From assembly GCF_016808095.1 (NCBI RefSeq), contig NC_068974.1, positions 40,214,590 to 40,278,589 on the forward strand: a stretch of DNA of 64,000 nucleotides, given 5' to 3'. Origin of the DNA: Vigna angularis. Lineage: Eukaryota > Streptophyta > Magnoliopsida > Fabales > Fabaceae. Every line of letters begins with the position of its first letter. Within the stretch, counting starts at the first letter, position 1. Below, piece after piece: positions 1 through 12,971 of this stretch. The notes below the pieces were generated by a model. The model searched no databases, was not told the origin of the DNA, and saw only the letters and a program-made list of their open reading frames with translations. Both the position numbers and the translations under genes were made by a program.

Positions 1-1275
1 AATAAACCATGTTCTAAATCCACTTCTAAGAACTTGCGAAAACATCTATATATTTACATTTGTATGTTTGGGAGTGGGAGATGACCAAAATCTCACTTTT
101 TAGTAACTGAAGTCATTTCATTAGTTTGAAATATAGTCTACTTTTTATTTTTATATGATTTAGAATGGTCTTAAGTAAACATCGACTGTATCTGATAATA
201 TCTTAGTGGTTTTCAAATGTTACTTATTATTTCTTTTAGAATTACATTTTTGTATTTTCACCAAATGGATGACTCCAAATTCAGAAACTTGAATTTCGAC
301 TCCAAATTCGATTTCGCATTTCTTTTCATTTTCACATTTAGAAAAAAAAAACAGAAATTAGGATAATTATATTTTGTAATTTCTAACCCCATTAGAGAAT
401 GTCGAAGAGTAGACATTTTATACCAAAAATGCGATGTTTAACAATTTTAACTTTTATGCATGCTAATTATATTATTTTTCCTAATGAAATAAACATCTAT
501 TATTTATCAAAATTTCAACGAGTTTTCTTTCTAATTAGTGGTTACAATGTTCTAAATTAAAATTAAAATACACATCTTGATTTATATTCACTTTTTCTTA
601 TAAACCTTCTCAACTTTTACATTCCATCTTTTTCATATTCAATTAAATGTTACTATAGCATTATTTTCCTTAATTATCTTAACAGCTATTTCTTGTGATT
701 CGTCTTTATCTAGTCTCTTTAAATTAATTTTTAATATTTTTAAAATTATTTTAAATTAAAACATATATTGCAAATTAAATTATTATTATTATGAATCTAA
801 ATATGATTTATATCTTTAAATATAACAGTGTAATAGAACTCTCTTTAGTACAATCTTTTATTTATATATATATATTGGTGTTATAGTTAGGATCGAATAA
901 GTGTAATCATATTTTATATGTTTTCTTTTGAGCTAATTGTTCTCTTTTTATTAGATATGTGTTCTCTTTTTATTAGATATGTGTTACTTCCATATTAGTA
1001 TTAATACCATTGAAATGAGATGTTAGAAGTTCAATCAATATAATTTAAAAACCACAATAAAGTAATTAATTATCAAAATAATTTTTCTAATAACAAAAAT
1101 AGAAAGATATTGTGAATGATGCATTGTAAGGGTAGTTTTAAGATACATTTTTGTTATTTTTTATTATTTTTAAAAGAGAGAGAAAAAGTATTGGGTACTA
1201 GGATGACTCAAGCGGTAGTACTTAATCTTTTAAAATATCATTTTTGTTATTTTTAGTAATTTTTAGGTATTTTAT
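1..1275. other. AT-rich intergenic DNA, no gene seen
   Basis: No open frame with a recognisable protein and no RNA gene. The stretch is AT-rich with poly-A and poly-T runs. A short direct repeat (about 17 bases, starting tgttctctttttatta) lies near 938-975. It may hold remains of transposons, but I cannot name any. Confidence 0.6.
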
Positions 1276-1276
1276 G

Positions 1277-1279
<3 letters not shown>

Positions 1280-1352
<73 letters not shown>
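1280..1352. repeat. (AT)n microsatellite
   Basis: Uninterrupted AT dinucleotide run of about 73 bases. Spurious open frames on the minus strand run through it and end in Ile-Tyr repeats. Confidence 0.97.
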
Positions 1353-1354
<2 letters not shown>

Positions 1355-1479
1355 CTAAAAGGGTAAGTATTTAAAATAAAGATGAAATAAATGTCAAAAA
1401 TATAAAGCAAATTAATAGTGCAGATAAAGAGAAATGAAATAGTATTGGAGATGTAAAAAAACCAAATGGGTTGCGGAAA

Positions 1480-3250
1480 AAGAAGAAAAAACAATTGAGC
1501 CCAACACACAACAAAACAAAAACATATACGTGGGGGTGTCTGAATGAGAAATGGGTGTGTGCAAAGGAGAATAGAATTTATAAAAAAAACAAAAAACCTG
1601 GATTTGGCCCAAGAACTTGGCCCAATGGTTTTGCTCCCCAGCTCAGAAACCCCTTGGGGGTTCTCACATTCTTCACTCAAACACAACAGCTCAGAACCCA
1701 GAGACCTAGGGTCTCCTTCGATTAAGGCAGCCCATGGAGGTTTGCCTCCCCTGCAGGTGCGCGCCGCCGCCTCCACCGAAACCTGCCGCCGCGTGTCGCG
1801 GTCCATGGCGTCGCCAGTGACGCCTCTCGCTGCCGGAGCCATCACCGGCCACGGCACCAGGCTCTCTCCCCCTTCTCATCTTCGCGCGCAAGAGGGAAGT
1901 GCCCTCGCCTTTTGTGACGCGTCTTCGCTGTCACCAACGAGGCGAGTCGCCGCCGGCGCCTACGCCGGAAGAGCCAACGTCCTTCACGGCGGACCAACAT
2001 CTTGTCCTCTGTTCCTCGCGCGGACCAGACCCTAACTCCGAGAGCTCAACACTGTCGCCGCCGCCCGCCTAAAGACGTTGCCGTCAGTCAAGGCCTCCGC
2101 TCCATTGCCGGCAAGAAAAACTCCTCTTCCTTTGTTTCTTCGCTCTAAACGAGATTTGCGTATTGCTCTAACGCGTGCATGTAACTTGTGATTGCAAAAG
2201 ATGATATGGGAACCGAAACGGGGTCCGAATGGTTCGAAGTTGACTGGGGTGGCTGGATTAAGGTTTTACGGATGAGAGGAATTGTGGGTTAGGGAAACTG
2301 GCTTATGGGTGAAATTTGATGAAGATAACCTCCCTTGTATTCTTCTATGACTTAAGAAACTGAAACAAACACTAAGGTATTGAATCTGATTTGGCTGTTG
2401 GTTGCAGGTGAAGAATGAACTCGAAATTAGATGAAGAGCATGGCTATCTGATACTTTGTTTTGGTGTTTTTTTTTTGGCATGTTCTGCTAGGGAAGAATT
2501 GAAGGGAAAAGTGATGTTTTCATCCCTGGATATGGCTTCTGTGGTTTCTGTGTGTAGGTTGAAGAGATGAACTCGGTTGGAGGGGGAAAGATAGCCGTGA
2601 TACACAACAATCATACACAAGCATAAATGTATTCAACAGCAGGTGCAAAATGCAGTACGAAATGCAGCAAACTACTCACTAAAGCATGATGTGTGCAAAG
2701 CATTGCTTACCTCTTGGAGCTCCGTTCACCATTGTTAAACTCCTGAAGCTCCTCCTTGTGGCTGGCTTTCCCTTTTTGTCTCTGTTGTAGATGAATGGGA
2801 GTTGCAGCAACAGGGGAGATGGATGATGGTTGAAGATTGGAATAGTATGAGAGTGAATGATGGATGGCGATGGAGGTGAGTGTTGCCTTTTGGCTGAGGT
2901 CGTGAGGTGTGATTCACGCTGCCCTCTCTCCGCTCTCTTGTGGGATTTCTCTAACCGTTTTTCCCTCTTCCTCCAAATCCAAAACGTGTTCAAAAACCTC
3001 TTTCTGTTTGTCACGTTTTTTTTTTCTTTTTTTTTTTTGGAATTTAAAACGTAAGAAACAAATAAAAAAGAAAAAACGATACCAATAAAGTAAATAAAAA
3101 CATAATAAAACAAAAAATAAAAATACAAAATAAAAGAAACGAAAATTAAAACAGAAAAGATTTTATTTTTATTTTTTATACATATTTACTCCGGCGAAAT
3201 TGAGTATTGAGAAGTATAAATGTTTTTTTCTGGCCCAATAAGCATATTGT
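1480..3250. other. GC-rich gene-like island of unknown identity
   Basis: About 1730-2130 is strikingly GC-rich and full of CG dinucleotides, unlike the AT-rich flanks. The plus strand has an open frame from an ATG at 1544 to about 2035, and the minus strand has frames of similar length. None resembles a protein I know, and the Arg/Ala/Pro-rich translations look like by-products of base composition. The part from 2180 to 2960 has a transcript-like look, with intron-like signals on both strands (for example ggttgcag near 2400). It could be a diverged non-autonomous element, an LTR fragment, or a long noncoding transcript. Repeated GGCCCAA words flank it at about 1604-1625 and 3232. Confidence 0.3.
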
Positions 3251-3289
3251 AAGTGATCCAAAACCTACATTTATTTGGGCTACATTCCC

Positions 3290-4130
3290 CTTATGACTAG
3301 AGTTATTATATTATTATTAGCAAATATTATTTTAATATAAGATAAACATGATTAATCCTATAAATATAATTAATATTCTTTAAAAAGTACTTTTTTAATA
3401 ACTCTAAATATATTTAATTACACACTTAATGCAACTCTACTTTAAAATACCAGAATTAAAATCACTCACCTATTTGAAAATCTACGTTCAAAACGCTGTA
3501 AGTTGATAAAATATAAAGGAAAATATCACTGCATAAACAAGTTAAATATCGTTGCATAAACAAGTTAAATACACTACAGAATAAGATGTCAACTCATCCG
3601 AGTAGAACATGTTCAACTTTAAACTGTTATTTTATTTCTACACTTTGAAAATTATATTTTTTTAAATAAATAGCCATTTAACAACCCTTTTATTGATACA
3701 GTAATAGTAATATTTTTTTATATGTTATTATAATATTAATAGAGGAAGATATTATATGACTTTTATTTTAAAAAGATTTTATCATTATATCAACACACAT
3801 TCTCTTTACTCTGCTATCCAAAAGAAATGTATTTCATTTGTCACTCGTAGGACTTTTAAAAACCTTTCCTTTTGGCCATTCCAAACTACTATATTTCTCA
3901 CTGTCAATTTACTTTACTTTCTCAATTATCTAATATTTTATTTTTTAAAAAGACTGTATATCGTAATTTTAATTATTTATTTAGAAATTACTAGTGTAAT
4001 TAAAAGTATTTAATTAATTCATTTTATGCATTTAAAAATTTAGTTAGTATTTATCTTGCAAAAACTAAATGTACAAGAAAAAGGGTTATGTTTGATATTA
4101 AAATAACCAAATGCTGGAAAAAAGAAAAAA
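3290..4130. other. AT-rich intergenic DNA upstream of TWD1
   Basis: No gene recognised. A short open frame at 3756-4013 is low-complexity Phe/Leu/Ile-rich and is not supported. There is a direct repeat of about 24 bases (about 3525-3570, containing gcataaacaagttaaat). The TWD1 leader starts shortly after this stretch. Confidence 0.55.
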
Positions 4131-4139
4131 GAAAAAAAC

Positions 4140-4375
4140 CTTCTTTCTCCCTTTGTAATCTCAGCTTCACTATCTCAGTTATTTATCCCTTTCTCTCTCT
4201 GGAATCTTCTCCGATCTAAGGAGTTAAACGCAACAAGAAGAACATAGATCCGGTCAACGTAAGACAGTTCCTTTTCCAAAAAATTTCCCTCCCATGATGT
4301 TTGGTTCTTCACAAAATCTATGTTTTTCTAATTAGTTTTTCTTTCATTCTCCTTAATTTGTGTATAATTTTGCAG
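4140..4375 (+). promoter_or_regulatory. TWD1 5' leader with an intron in the UTR
   Basis: The CT-rich stretch at 4140-4200 looks like a plant transcription start region and leader. A probable leader intron runs from the GT at 4259 to the AG at 4375, which places the acceptor two bases from the start codon at 4377. The exact transcription start cannot be read from sequence. Confidence 0.5.
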
Positions 4376-4376
4376 A

Positions 4377-7300
4377 ATGGAGGAAGTTCAAGAGTCTCAA
4401 CCCCAACCATCGCCTGGTAATTTACATGCGCTTCATGGAATAAAAAAATGATCTTTTTTCTTTTTTCGACTTCACATGCACTTATTTAATTTTTTTTTCT
4501 GAACTGTTAATGGCTGCAGGTCAAGAAGATGAAAACGAAGTGATTACTGAAAGTTCAGCATTTGTTAAAGGGGAGCCAGCCCCAGAATTCAGTAGTAGCC
4601 CCCCAAAAGTTGACTCTGAAGTTGAGGTCCTTCACGAGAAGGTCACCAAACAAATCATTAAGGAAGGCCATGGCCAGAAGCCTTCCAAATATTCAACTTG
4701 TTTCTGTAAGTACTAGTCTCACTCATCTTGTTTTCAATTGCCCACAATTCGTGTTTTGATGCATGTTTCCTACAAGTGTAAAAGCTCCAGAGTTACATAA
4801 TTTAATTTGTAATTGTGTATGTAATTGGTTTTTTACACAATTGATGTTATCCCTGCCAATTAATTGTGCTGTTACTTCAAGCTACCATAAATTCAAGGGC
4901 TAAGTCCCAGTCCCAGATGGAACATGCTTTAATTATAGCAGTAATGAAGGGTAGTTTGAGGGTATATGCTAAGGTATTTTCAAATTATGAAATATCAGAA
5001 TTTCTTTTTTCCTTGGAATGGCTTGCATTGTGTCTAGGTATGTATAGCAACTTGAGCTGCAATTTAAGTGATTGATGGCAATGATTTAATGTGAATATGT
5101 AAATTGGTTGGACATCAAATGTTGTTTCTCTGTGAGTAAATTTATTCTGTTGTGCTTTTAGGGTGACAAAATCTGAAATGACCAATATTACATCGGGAGT
5201 AGTTCACTACTTCCTAATATGCGCCACTGTACCATTCTTAGTAGCCCTTTCTTGCAAAGGCTTTTCTTTTCATTGTTGGGTCAAAGTTATGATTGGTATA
5301 TGGTATATGGTTGTAGTCCATTACAGGGCTTGGTCTGAGAAAACACAGCACAAGTTTGAAGACACATGGCAGGAGCAAAGGCCAATTGAGATGGTCTTGG
5401 GTAAAGGTATGTTTCTGGAAGTTTAAAGCATCGGATTTCTTTTTCGTTCATCAATAGGGTAGTAGGCTATCTCTTCTAGACCCCTTACTGTCCTTTGATT
5501 TTGGTGTATTTCTCTTAAACAGAGAAGAAAGAAATGACTGGGTTGGGCATTGGTGTGGCAAGCATGAAAGCTGGGGAGCGTGCATTGGTGCGTGTAGGCT
5601 GGGAGTTAGGATATGGAGAGGAAGGAAGCTTTTCTTTTCCAAACGTTCCACCCATGGCAGATTTAGTTTATGAAGTTGAACTCATTGGCTTCGATGAAAC
5701 GAAAGAAGTAAGTTGCACTAAATACAGGATGGTTGTTGACTTGTTAAGATGCTTATAGCACCTTATTTTTGCAGGGGAAAGCTCGCAGTGATATGACCGT
5801 GGAAGAAAGGATTGGTGCAGCAGACCGGAGAAAGATGGATGGAAATGCTTTGTATCAGGAAGAAAAACTAGAGGAGGCTATGCAACAGTATGAAATGGTT
5901 ACACACTTATGTTTCTTGCACTCTTCTACATAGTTCCTTACTGCTCTTAGTCCATGGAAATTTCTTTCTTCACTTTTTATTTGAGGTTGTTTGACAAATT
6001 TGTTACCGTCTTTGTTCTTTTTAGGCCATAGCGTATATGGGAGATGACTTCATGTTCCAGTTGTTTGGGAAATATAGAGATATGGCTCTGGCTGTAAAGA
6101 ATCCGTGCCATCTTAACATGGCAGCTTGTTTGATTAAGCTGAACCGTTATGAAGAAGCTATAGGACAATGCAGCATTGTGAGTATAAGACAAGACTTTAA
6201 CCAATCAATCCAGCATAAAATGCTTTGTGTGTGTGTTTTAATTTGTAAGCCACACCATTCATCGGTGTTTCAATAATTCCTTTTCTAGATACAGAATTGC
6301 ATTATAACTATCTCTTCTGCTAGCTACTTTTGGCCAGATTTGGATTGTGAATGGAATACAATATTATGAAAGTAAAATTATAGTCTAATAATATGCTGCT
6401 TTATTGGACATTAGTGAGATCTTAATCTCTCTTTGAGACGTTGAAGACAGCGAATGTGTTTTGTCTCAAGGGTGTTCTTTTTAAACTTATTGAAGGGAAA
6501 CTTCATACTCTTTTTTGCTTTTTGTTCTTTTGCATTATTGATTACCCTGTCAGATCATGCCAAAATAGAAAATGCTGACTTTGTCACCATTCAATACTAA
6601 GCATGTCCTCTCATATTTTGTCTAAGAAATTATTTAGCTGCTATCCACATTATAGTTGTTTTTGTTACCAGTTTAGCAAGTAAATATGGGCATCGCATTA
6701 AGTTTATTTTGCTATGCAATAGGATAGGGTGTTGTGTCATCTCATCTAAAATACCAATTAAGTCTAATATCTTAGAATTTTAGCTATCCAAGATTGTGAA
6801 TTATGATGCAATGTTAAACCGTGATTTTCTGAAAGGAACTGAGATAATCTTTTTCACTCCGGAAGATTTTATTTACAGTCTTTTTGAGTTTACAGCATGA
6901 GTATTTGGGAGAACCATGGGTTACTTTCAGCCTATTTCAGTAAACTTATTTGGGCAATTTTTTGAAAACAACTTAAAACTTGCATAACAACAACTCACCC
7001 TTATTTCTTCTATCATAGAAACACATGTTTACCCGATGAGTAGTTATTGAGTAAGTGCTTTATTAAGTTGTTTACCCAAAAGAGAAGTCATTTTGGTCAC
7101 CCACTTGTGTGTAACTTTATGATGGAACTTGCAGGCACTGGGTGAGGATGAGACCAATGTGAAGGCATTATTTAGGCGAGGTAAGGCTAGAGCAGCACTT
7201 GGGCAAACAGATGCTGCCAGGGAAGATTTTCTAAAGGCACGTAAACATGCTCCTCAAGACAAAGCAATTGCAAGAGAACTGAAATTGCTTGCTGAACATG

Positions 7301-7470
7301 ACAAGGCCGTTTACCAAAAGCAGAAAGAGATATATAAAGGAATATTTGGACCAAGGCCTGAACCAGTTCCTAAGCCAAGAAACTGGCTCATATTTATTTG
7401 GCAGTGGTTGCTTTCAGTATTCAATGGCCTTGTCAGCCTCTTCAAGCGTGAAAGGCTTAAATCTGACTAA
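4377..7470 (+). CDS. TWD1: TWISTED DWARF 1-like FKBP42 immunophilin
   Basis: Coding exons are 4377-4416, 4520-4705, 5317-5406, 5523-5707, 5775-5897, 6025-6177 and 7135-7470. All junctions are in phase and give 370 residues (Arabidopsis TWD1 has about 365). Seen: an acidic N-terminus, then an FKBP-type domain (about 55-166) with HYRAW, FEDTW and NVPPMADL; a TPR region (about 178-325) with AACLIKL and ALFRRGKA; a basic, probably calmodulin-binding segment; and a C-terminal membrane anchor (342-362, Trp/Leu/Phe-rich) followed by a short basic tail. Known of the family: TWD1/FKBP42 is a membrane-anchored co-chaperone that binds HSP90 and helps ABCB auxin transporters reach and work at the plasma membrane. 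It is reported to lack clear prolyl-isomerase activity. The last intron is the longest (6178-7134). Nothing looks broken. The identity is strong from near-colinear remembered sequence. Confidence 0.96.
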
Positions 7471-8016
7471 TCAAAAAGACCATTGAAAGACCACCTCTTG
7501 TACGACTCATAAATTAATCATACTTTTACTATTTTCCTTTTGCTTGTGGAACAATCAGATGTTGAAAAAGCACTGGTATTTCACTCCTAGGAGTTATCTT
7601 TGACAATGCTATCAATCTGCTCTTATGTTACTTTTCATAGTTTGGTGGTTTGTTCAGAACCTCCTTGTTACCAGAATTGAAATTGAAATTATCAGTGTCG
7701 CTTAAATCAGATAATCATTTTATAAAGATTTGTAGTATGCCTTTGAATTAATTCATTTATTGGGGTAGCTCTAGTTCACTGATATTTTCGTTACATCACT
7801 TATCTTAATCTTATCTCATTTAGTGTGAAAATCGTTGTGAAAAAACGTAAAGAAAAAATAGGATTACTATGCAGCTCCTTCCTTCTTGAACGGAGAAAAT
7901 CTCAAGCATCCTCTTATGATCATCACATTCTTTCCCAATTAATCAATATACATAGAATCACCAAGATGTCACTAATCACGAAGATAATATTCACACAGCA
8001 AAGTAAAAACATTGAT
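7471..8016 (+). other. TWD1 3' region and short intergenic gap
   Basis: The stretch downstream of the TWD1 stop has no convincing gene. It probably contains the TWD1 3' UTR (to roughly 7750). The 3' UTR of the convergent minus-strand gene ends somewhere near 7950-8120. Short frames on both strands here are not supported. Confidence 0.5.
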
Positions 8017-8120
8017 TTAAAAATGGTATTCCGCAGCCATAATCTGTTTCCTACACGATATTTTTCCAACATAAACTACATCAGATTTCTCTGATGCAAA
8101 TAAAAGATCACCAGTGCTTG

Positions 8121-8489
8121 CTACCACATGGGTTTGGGCACAGTGGTCCAAGCAAAATAGGCACATACAAGCATCTGGGATATGTACACATAAACTGCAA
8201 ACGATATACTCATCAGCAACAAGTCTTTCCAATCACCCTTTTGCTGTGGACTCAAATTCTGCTTCAATCTCTTCCCTGTCTTTTCAATATCACTTAACAT
8301 TTTCCATTTGAACAAGTTCACCTTCGTTTCTCCCTTCTGATCTTTCTTTTCCTCCGGATCTGGTGTTCTACCCTGGCAGGATAGTTGAATCAAAATCCTG
8401 GGTCTGTTTCTGCTTGTGAATTCATCATGAGAAGGCACTCTTTTGCTGCAGCAACAGTTGCCTACAGTGAGAGCTGCCATGCCATGCAT
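8121..8489 (-). CDS. Small single-exon membrane protein of unknown function
   Basis: This minus-strand frame gives 122 residues from the ATG at 8489. A second ATG in frame (Met4, 8480) gives 119 residues and is an equally good start. I do not recognise the family with confidence. The N-terminal half is rich in Ser, Arg and Cys with few acidic residues, as in an organelle-targeting peptide. A Lys/Glu-rich stretch (about 45-80) follows with a likely amphipathic helix. The last 35 residues hold one hydrophobic segment (about 91-113) that ends in TTVPKPMW. This order (basic N-terminus, charged middle, C-terminal membrane helix) fits a small conserved plant chloroplast or membrane protein. It converges with TWD1. 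No intron is needed within the frame, but a leader intron further upstream is possible. Confidence 0.6.
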   Translation of the reverse strand: MHGMAALTVGNCCCSKRVPSHDEFTSRNRPRILIQLSCQGRTPDPEEKKDQKGETKVNLFKWKMLSDIEKTGKRLKQNLSPQQKGDWKDLLLMSISFAVYVYISQMLVCAYFAWTTVPKPMW

Positions 8490-9985
8490 GGAAGAAGAAG
8501 GATCAGATTGTGCTTACTGATACACAACTGTGTTGAACATAAATATCAGATATGATGGATGCAATTTGAAGCTAACAGGCAGAAAAGATAAACCTGTCAC
8601 TTGGTAATAGGTGGTCTCTTTCTTCACGCTAAAGAAGAAGAATTTTGTCGCACAATATTAGACTTAGATATTTTCTTCTTCAAACACTCAAATACCCAAA
8701 TGGATAAGGAGGACTGTTTTTCGTACAACCACGAATTCTGTGGTGTAGAACAAGAATCAGAGAAAAAAAATACCCTTTTTTTTTATAGCTTCGCAGTTTT
8801 CATTGCAAAATTTCATTCTTCTTTCCTTATGATTCTTGATTCAGTGTTAATATTGGTTTATGCTATCAACTAACGACATAACAACCTTAACTTTTGTTCA
8901 GTAACACATTGTTATTTCCTGTCTAAAAATTAATTGTCTTAATTATATATTTAAGGTTACATTTATGTCAATTAATAAATCATTTAGAAAATTTGAGTTA
9001 TGTGATAAATAAAAAAAAGTTCTCAAACAAAAATAGTTGGGAAATCAAAAAGTTCGATGAAAAGATACACTAACAATAAAATCTTAATCTAATCATATAA
9101 GAAATTGATATTATTCTTTATCACCTTAAAGTAATGATTTACTGAGTCTTTCATCTTTATATAATATTCTATTTTCTCATTTTTTAAATTTCTAACAAAT
9201 ATCTTTACATCTTTCAAATATAAAGTAACAATTTAATGAAATGAATTAAATTGACTTGATTTTAAAATATATTAATACTTAATTAAGTAAAAAAAAAGAA
9301 TATGACTAAATATAGTAAACCAAATTATATTAACTAAGTCAAATTAATCTTTATAAACTTTGTATGTAATTGCTTATCTCTGAGTAAGAACGAAAGGTGG
9401 GTATGAGTGCAAGTATAAGAAAGATAAAGTGAAACCGGGCACAGAGAATAAAAATGGTCAAATAAATAAGTGTCAAACATGTGACGTCAATAGCATGTAC
9501 AAGAGTCAAATGATGGCAGCTTTTATCACGTTCACGCTATCATTCCTATAAAAGTAATTCTCCGACCCATTTTCTCTTTATTATCTTTTTTAATTTTACT
9601 TTTCTTTTACTTACTCCAACACTTTAATCAATTAATAAAAAACATGCTGGCTAAAAACAATTTACAAAATTAATAAATAAAAAACACATTATTCATTAGG
9701 AGAACTAATCATTATGATAAAAAAAAAATTGTCCACGTCATCCATTAAGAATTAAAATAGAAAATATATACTAGCTTAACCTTTGTTATCTAAATACAAA
9801 ATTAGACTTAACTAAACTTATTTTAATCTATTTTGGAAAACATAACTTGTAATTATTTCTTTAATATTTTGTAATCTAAACTTGAAAGTCTAGATTTTTC
9901 CTAATATTAATACATTAAATATTGTTTGATACAATCTGATTCTTATTTTCTTTAGCTATTACACAATTACATTAATGTTATCATT

Positions 9986-10053
<68 letters not shown>

Positions 10054-12480
10054 CGTGTGTGTGAAAATATTATTAAAAACACATATATTATCCATTCAAG
10101 AAAAAATAATCAATTTATATAGTTTTAGTGTAAATATTTTTATGTATTTTATAGGTTTTTTTATTATAAATAATTATTTAAGATTAAAGAATGGTTATTA
10201 AAAATGGTAAAATAAAAAAATAATTAAATTTATACAAGTAATCACTTAAAAATAACATTCATAAAATAATTATTTTAATTTTACTTAAAATTTTAAAATT
10301 ATATATGTATAAGTTTTTTTATATATAATAGCATAAATATATAAACATGTTTAAAAATCTTTTAACAAATAACTCGAGTGACCCTAAAAATGAAAATAAA
10401 AGTATACTTTTCATTATCATTAAAAATTGTAAAACCTAAATTATAATATTTAGTAAAGTTGATCTAACTTTATATATCTTAGTCTGCATTTAAATTGTTG
10501 GGACAAATGTCCATTTAGAACTTTGGAAATACTTGGTACTTGTATAATTGGTGTTGTTTTTTTTAAATACTTTTACACAAAAAGGCTTTTTATCAAACAA
10601 TGATAATGAATTGGTAGATAAATAATTAAAATATACAAAGGAATTTAAATAATTTAAATCTCGTGTATAAATGCTATAGTTATAAAATTAAAGTTTAATA
10701 GTTTTTTCTGTGTTTGATTTTTTTTCAGTTTTATCTTATAAATAAATACACTTAATTTAGTTTATTTAAAAAATATTCAATATAATACATTGTGCTAAAT
10801 TTACAATAATGTATAGTAATAAGTAACATTTTTTCTTAAATTTCGTTTTAATTTCATCTAACAAGTCAATATGTAATTTATTATTTATATTACGTATTAT
10901 TATATTATAATATTAGATGGATGAAATAAAACTACATTAACCTATTTTTAGAAAAAGGTGAAACTAAAACAACATTATAAAAAAAGTGAAATGCAATTAA
11001 AACCATCATTGTAATAATAAAATTACAAAAAAACTACTAGACTTAAAATGAATTTAATATGCTAAATCATATAAAAAATATATATTTATATGTTTATCAA
11101 TAATAACTATTTGAATTTTTAATATTTTCATCCTCAATTCCACTTTTAAGAAGTTAATTTTTAACTGTTTTTGGCTTTGAAATGTATTTTCAAAATATTA
11201 GTATGATTAGATTAGTATGTAATTGTTTTCATGTTAAAAAAACATATTAAAAATTGCAGTTTAATAAAAAAAATTCAAGTTTTTCTGTATTATGAAGGAG
11301 TTTAATTCACATCGATTTGAATTATATTTATATGATATGATTAAATCTTGATAATTTAATATATTAGTTATTATTTATTGTTATATTATTATTTATTATA
11401 TTTTTATTAAATTTTTCAATAAGTATTATTTTAATAAAAACATAAATTCACCAAACATATTAATTTTTTAAATACAATTAATATTATTCAAAAATACTCA
11501 TTTTATAACACTTAGTTCCACATGATAAAAAACACCCTTTCCAAAGAAGAGAAAACAGTCATTAAAATTTCCTTATTCATCCAGAAATTACTGTATATAA
11601 ACAGTAATAAAAGTATCTTTATAAAATATAATAATTATAATTTGTTTATAAAATATAATAATTATAAATTGTGGTGAGTTTTAAATGGTTGAGGTGTGTT
11701 GAACCAAAGGTTCATTACTAGCTACCTAACTAGTTTCTATGTTTGACTCCATTGATAAATGAAAAGTTATCAAACACCAACTTCTTAGCTTTTCAAACAC
11801 AATTATGGTCAAAAATATTTATATTTCCAACTTTCACCAACTTTTTACCCCAAAAGCCACAATTGCAAACTACACCTTTTGCACATCAATTTCTAATATA
11901 AAATAATCTTTAATTCTAACAATTAACAAAGGGAAATTTTAATTTCTAATAAATTCCAGCTTAATAGTGTTGTTTAATAAAAAAATAATTCTTTTAGTAT
12001 ATTGGCATGTCAGAAATTGTTTTTCTTTACTTGTATTGTTTTTTAACTTTTAAAAGTTGAAATAAAAAATAACATAATTTTAATTCAATATATTTTAAAC
12101 TAAAATCAAATCAAAACAACATAATTTTATTATAATTTTGTTAAAAAAAATTACATTATAATAAAAAAGATAAAAAAAAGCCGTCACAAATTAGTGTATA
12201 ACAAAATTAAACAAAAATTCAGTAAATTCAACTAAATTGAGTTTGATTTAACAACTACTGCATGCATCAACTGCTCTTATTCATGACATTATTGTTTTGA
12301 TTGAATATGAAATGAAAGACACATGAGAGTTACACGTGTCAGACAACGAACGGTGCAGGAATAGGAAACACACAGAATTGGTGAATCCATCACACGGAAT
12401 TCAAATCACCCCAACCAAAATAGTACAAAGTACAAACAAGTCAAGTGCCTTTCTATTTTTATAATACCACTAAAATGCGC
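8490..12480. other. Long AT-rich gene-free stretch
   Basis: The first few hundred bases are probably the leader and promoter of the small minus-strand gene. A frame at 8601-8873 on the plus strand is not supported. From about 8900 onward the DNA is very AT-rich with no recognisable gene, RNA or complete mobile element. A (AT)n run lies at about 9990-10050. An ACGTGTC word (ABRE/G-box-like) lies near 12333 and may belong to the OBE4 promoter. Confidence 0.6.
9990..10050. repeat. (AT)n microsatellite
   Basis: AT dinucleotide run of about 60 bases, followed closely by a short GTGTGTGT tract. Confidence 0.97.
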
Positions 12481-12971
12481 TTGATATGCGCAGTGCGCAC
12501 CTCGCTGTTCCATTTCGCTTTCCCACCTCTTCACGCATGAGGGTGCGTTGTGCGCACTTTGCGTATGGAAGTCCAACTCCTTCTTCTTTTTCTTCTTCTC
12601 TCTCTTCAGTAGTTAAACTGCGTTGACTGAGATAAATCCTTCACTTTTTTCGTTTCTTTCCTTTTTCCCATTCTCTTCTCTTTATTATTTAACATCGCCG
12701 CCCCGCCACCATTCGCCGGAATATCTTCACCGGTAACTTGTTCCGATCACTGCGCTTATTTTTACGTTATCGATTTTTCTTCTTGTTTCCCTTGTAAGCA
12801 CCTTCTCTGTTTCGTTATCGTTATTGAACTAGGGTTTCCGAAACCCTAGCTATTGTTGTTGTTGCTATCACTGCTCCATGAGTCTGGGACGAACCTTGTT
12901 GGAGTTATTCAGATTCACCTGGTTGAGATAAACGAAGCGATTTTAGACTGTGTTTTGGTGATTTTTTGAGT
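12480..12971 (+). promoter_or_regulatory. OBE4 promoter and leader region
   Basis: A cluster of GTGCGCAC/TGCGCA words lies at about 12477-12565. A CT-rich stretch follows (12570-12690), typical of plant transcription starts. At 12829-12849 there is a nearly perfect inverted pair of telo-box words (AGGGTTT and AAACCCT). A possible leader intron could start at the GT near 12732. The leader ends at the ATG at 12972. Confidence 0.5.

Noticed and set aside
1544..2035. 163-residue plus-strand open frame in the GC-rich island
   Set aside because: The translation is Arg/Ala/Ser/Pro-rich without any family resemblance, and frames of similar length occur on the other strand. It looks like a by-product of high GC.
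2679..3128. 149-residue minus-strand frame
   Set aside because: The frame starts in low-complexity Phe/Lys-rich translation of A/T runs and matches nothing known.
8601..8873. 90-residue plus-strand frame
   Set aside because: No family resemblance; it overlaps the expected leader of the minus-strand small gene.
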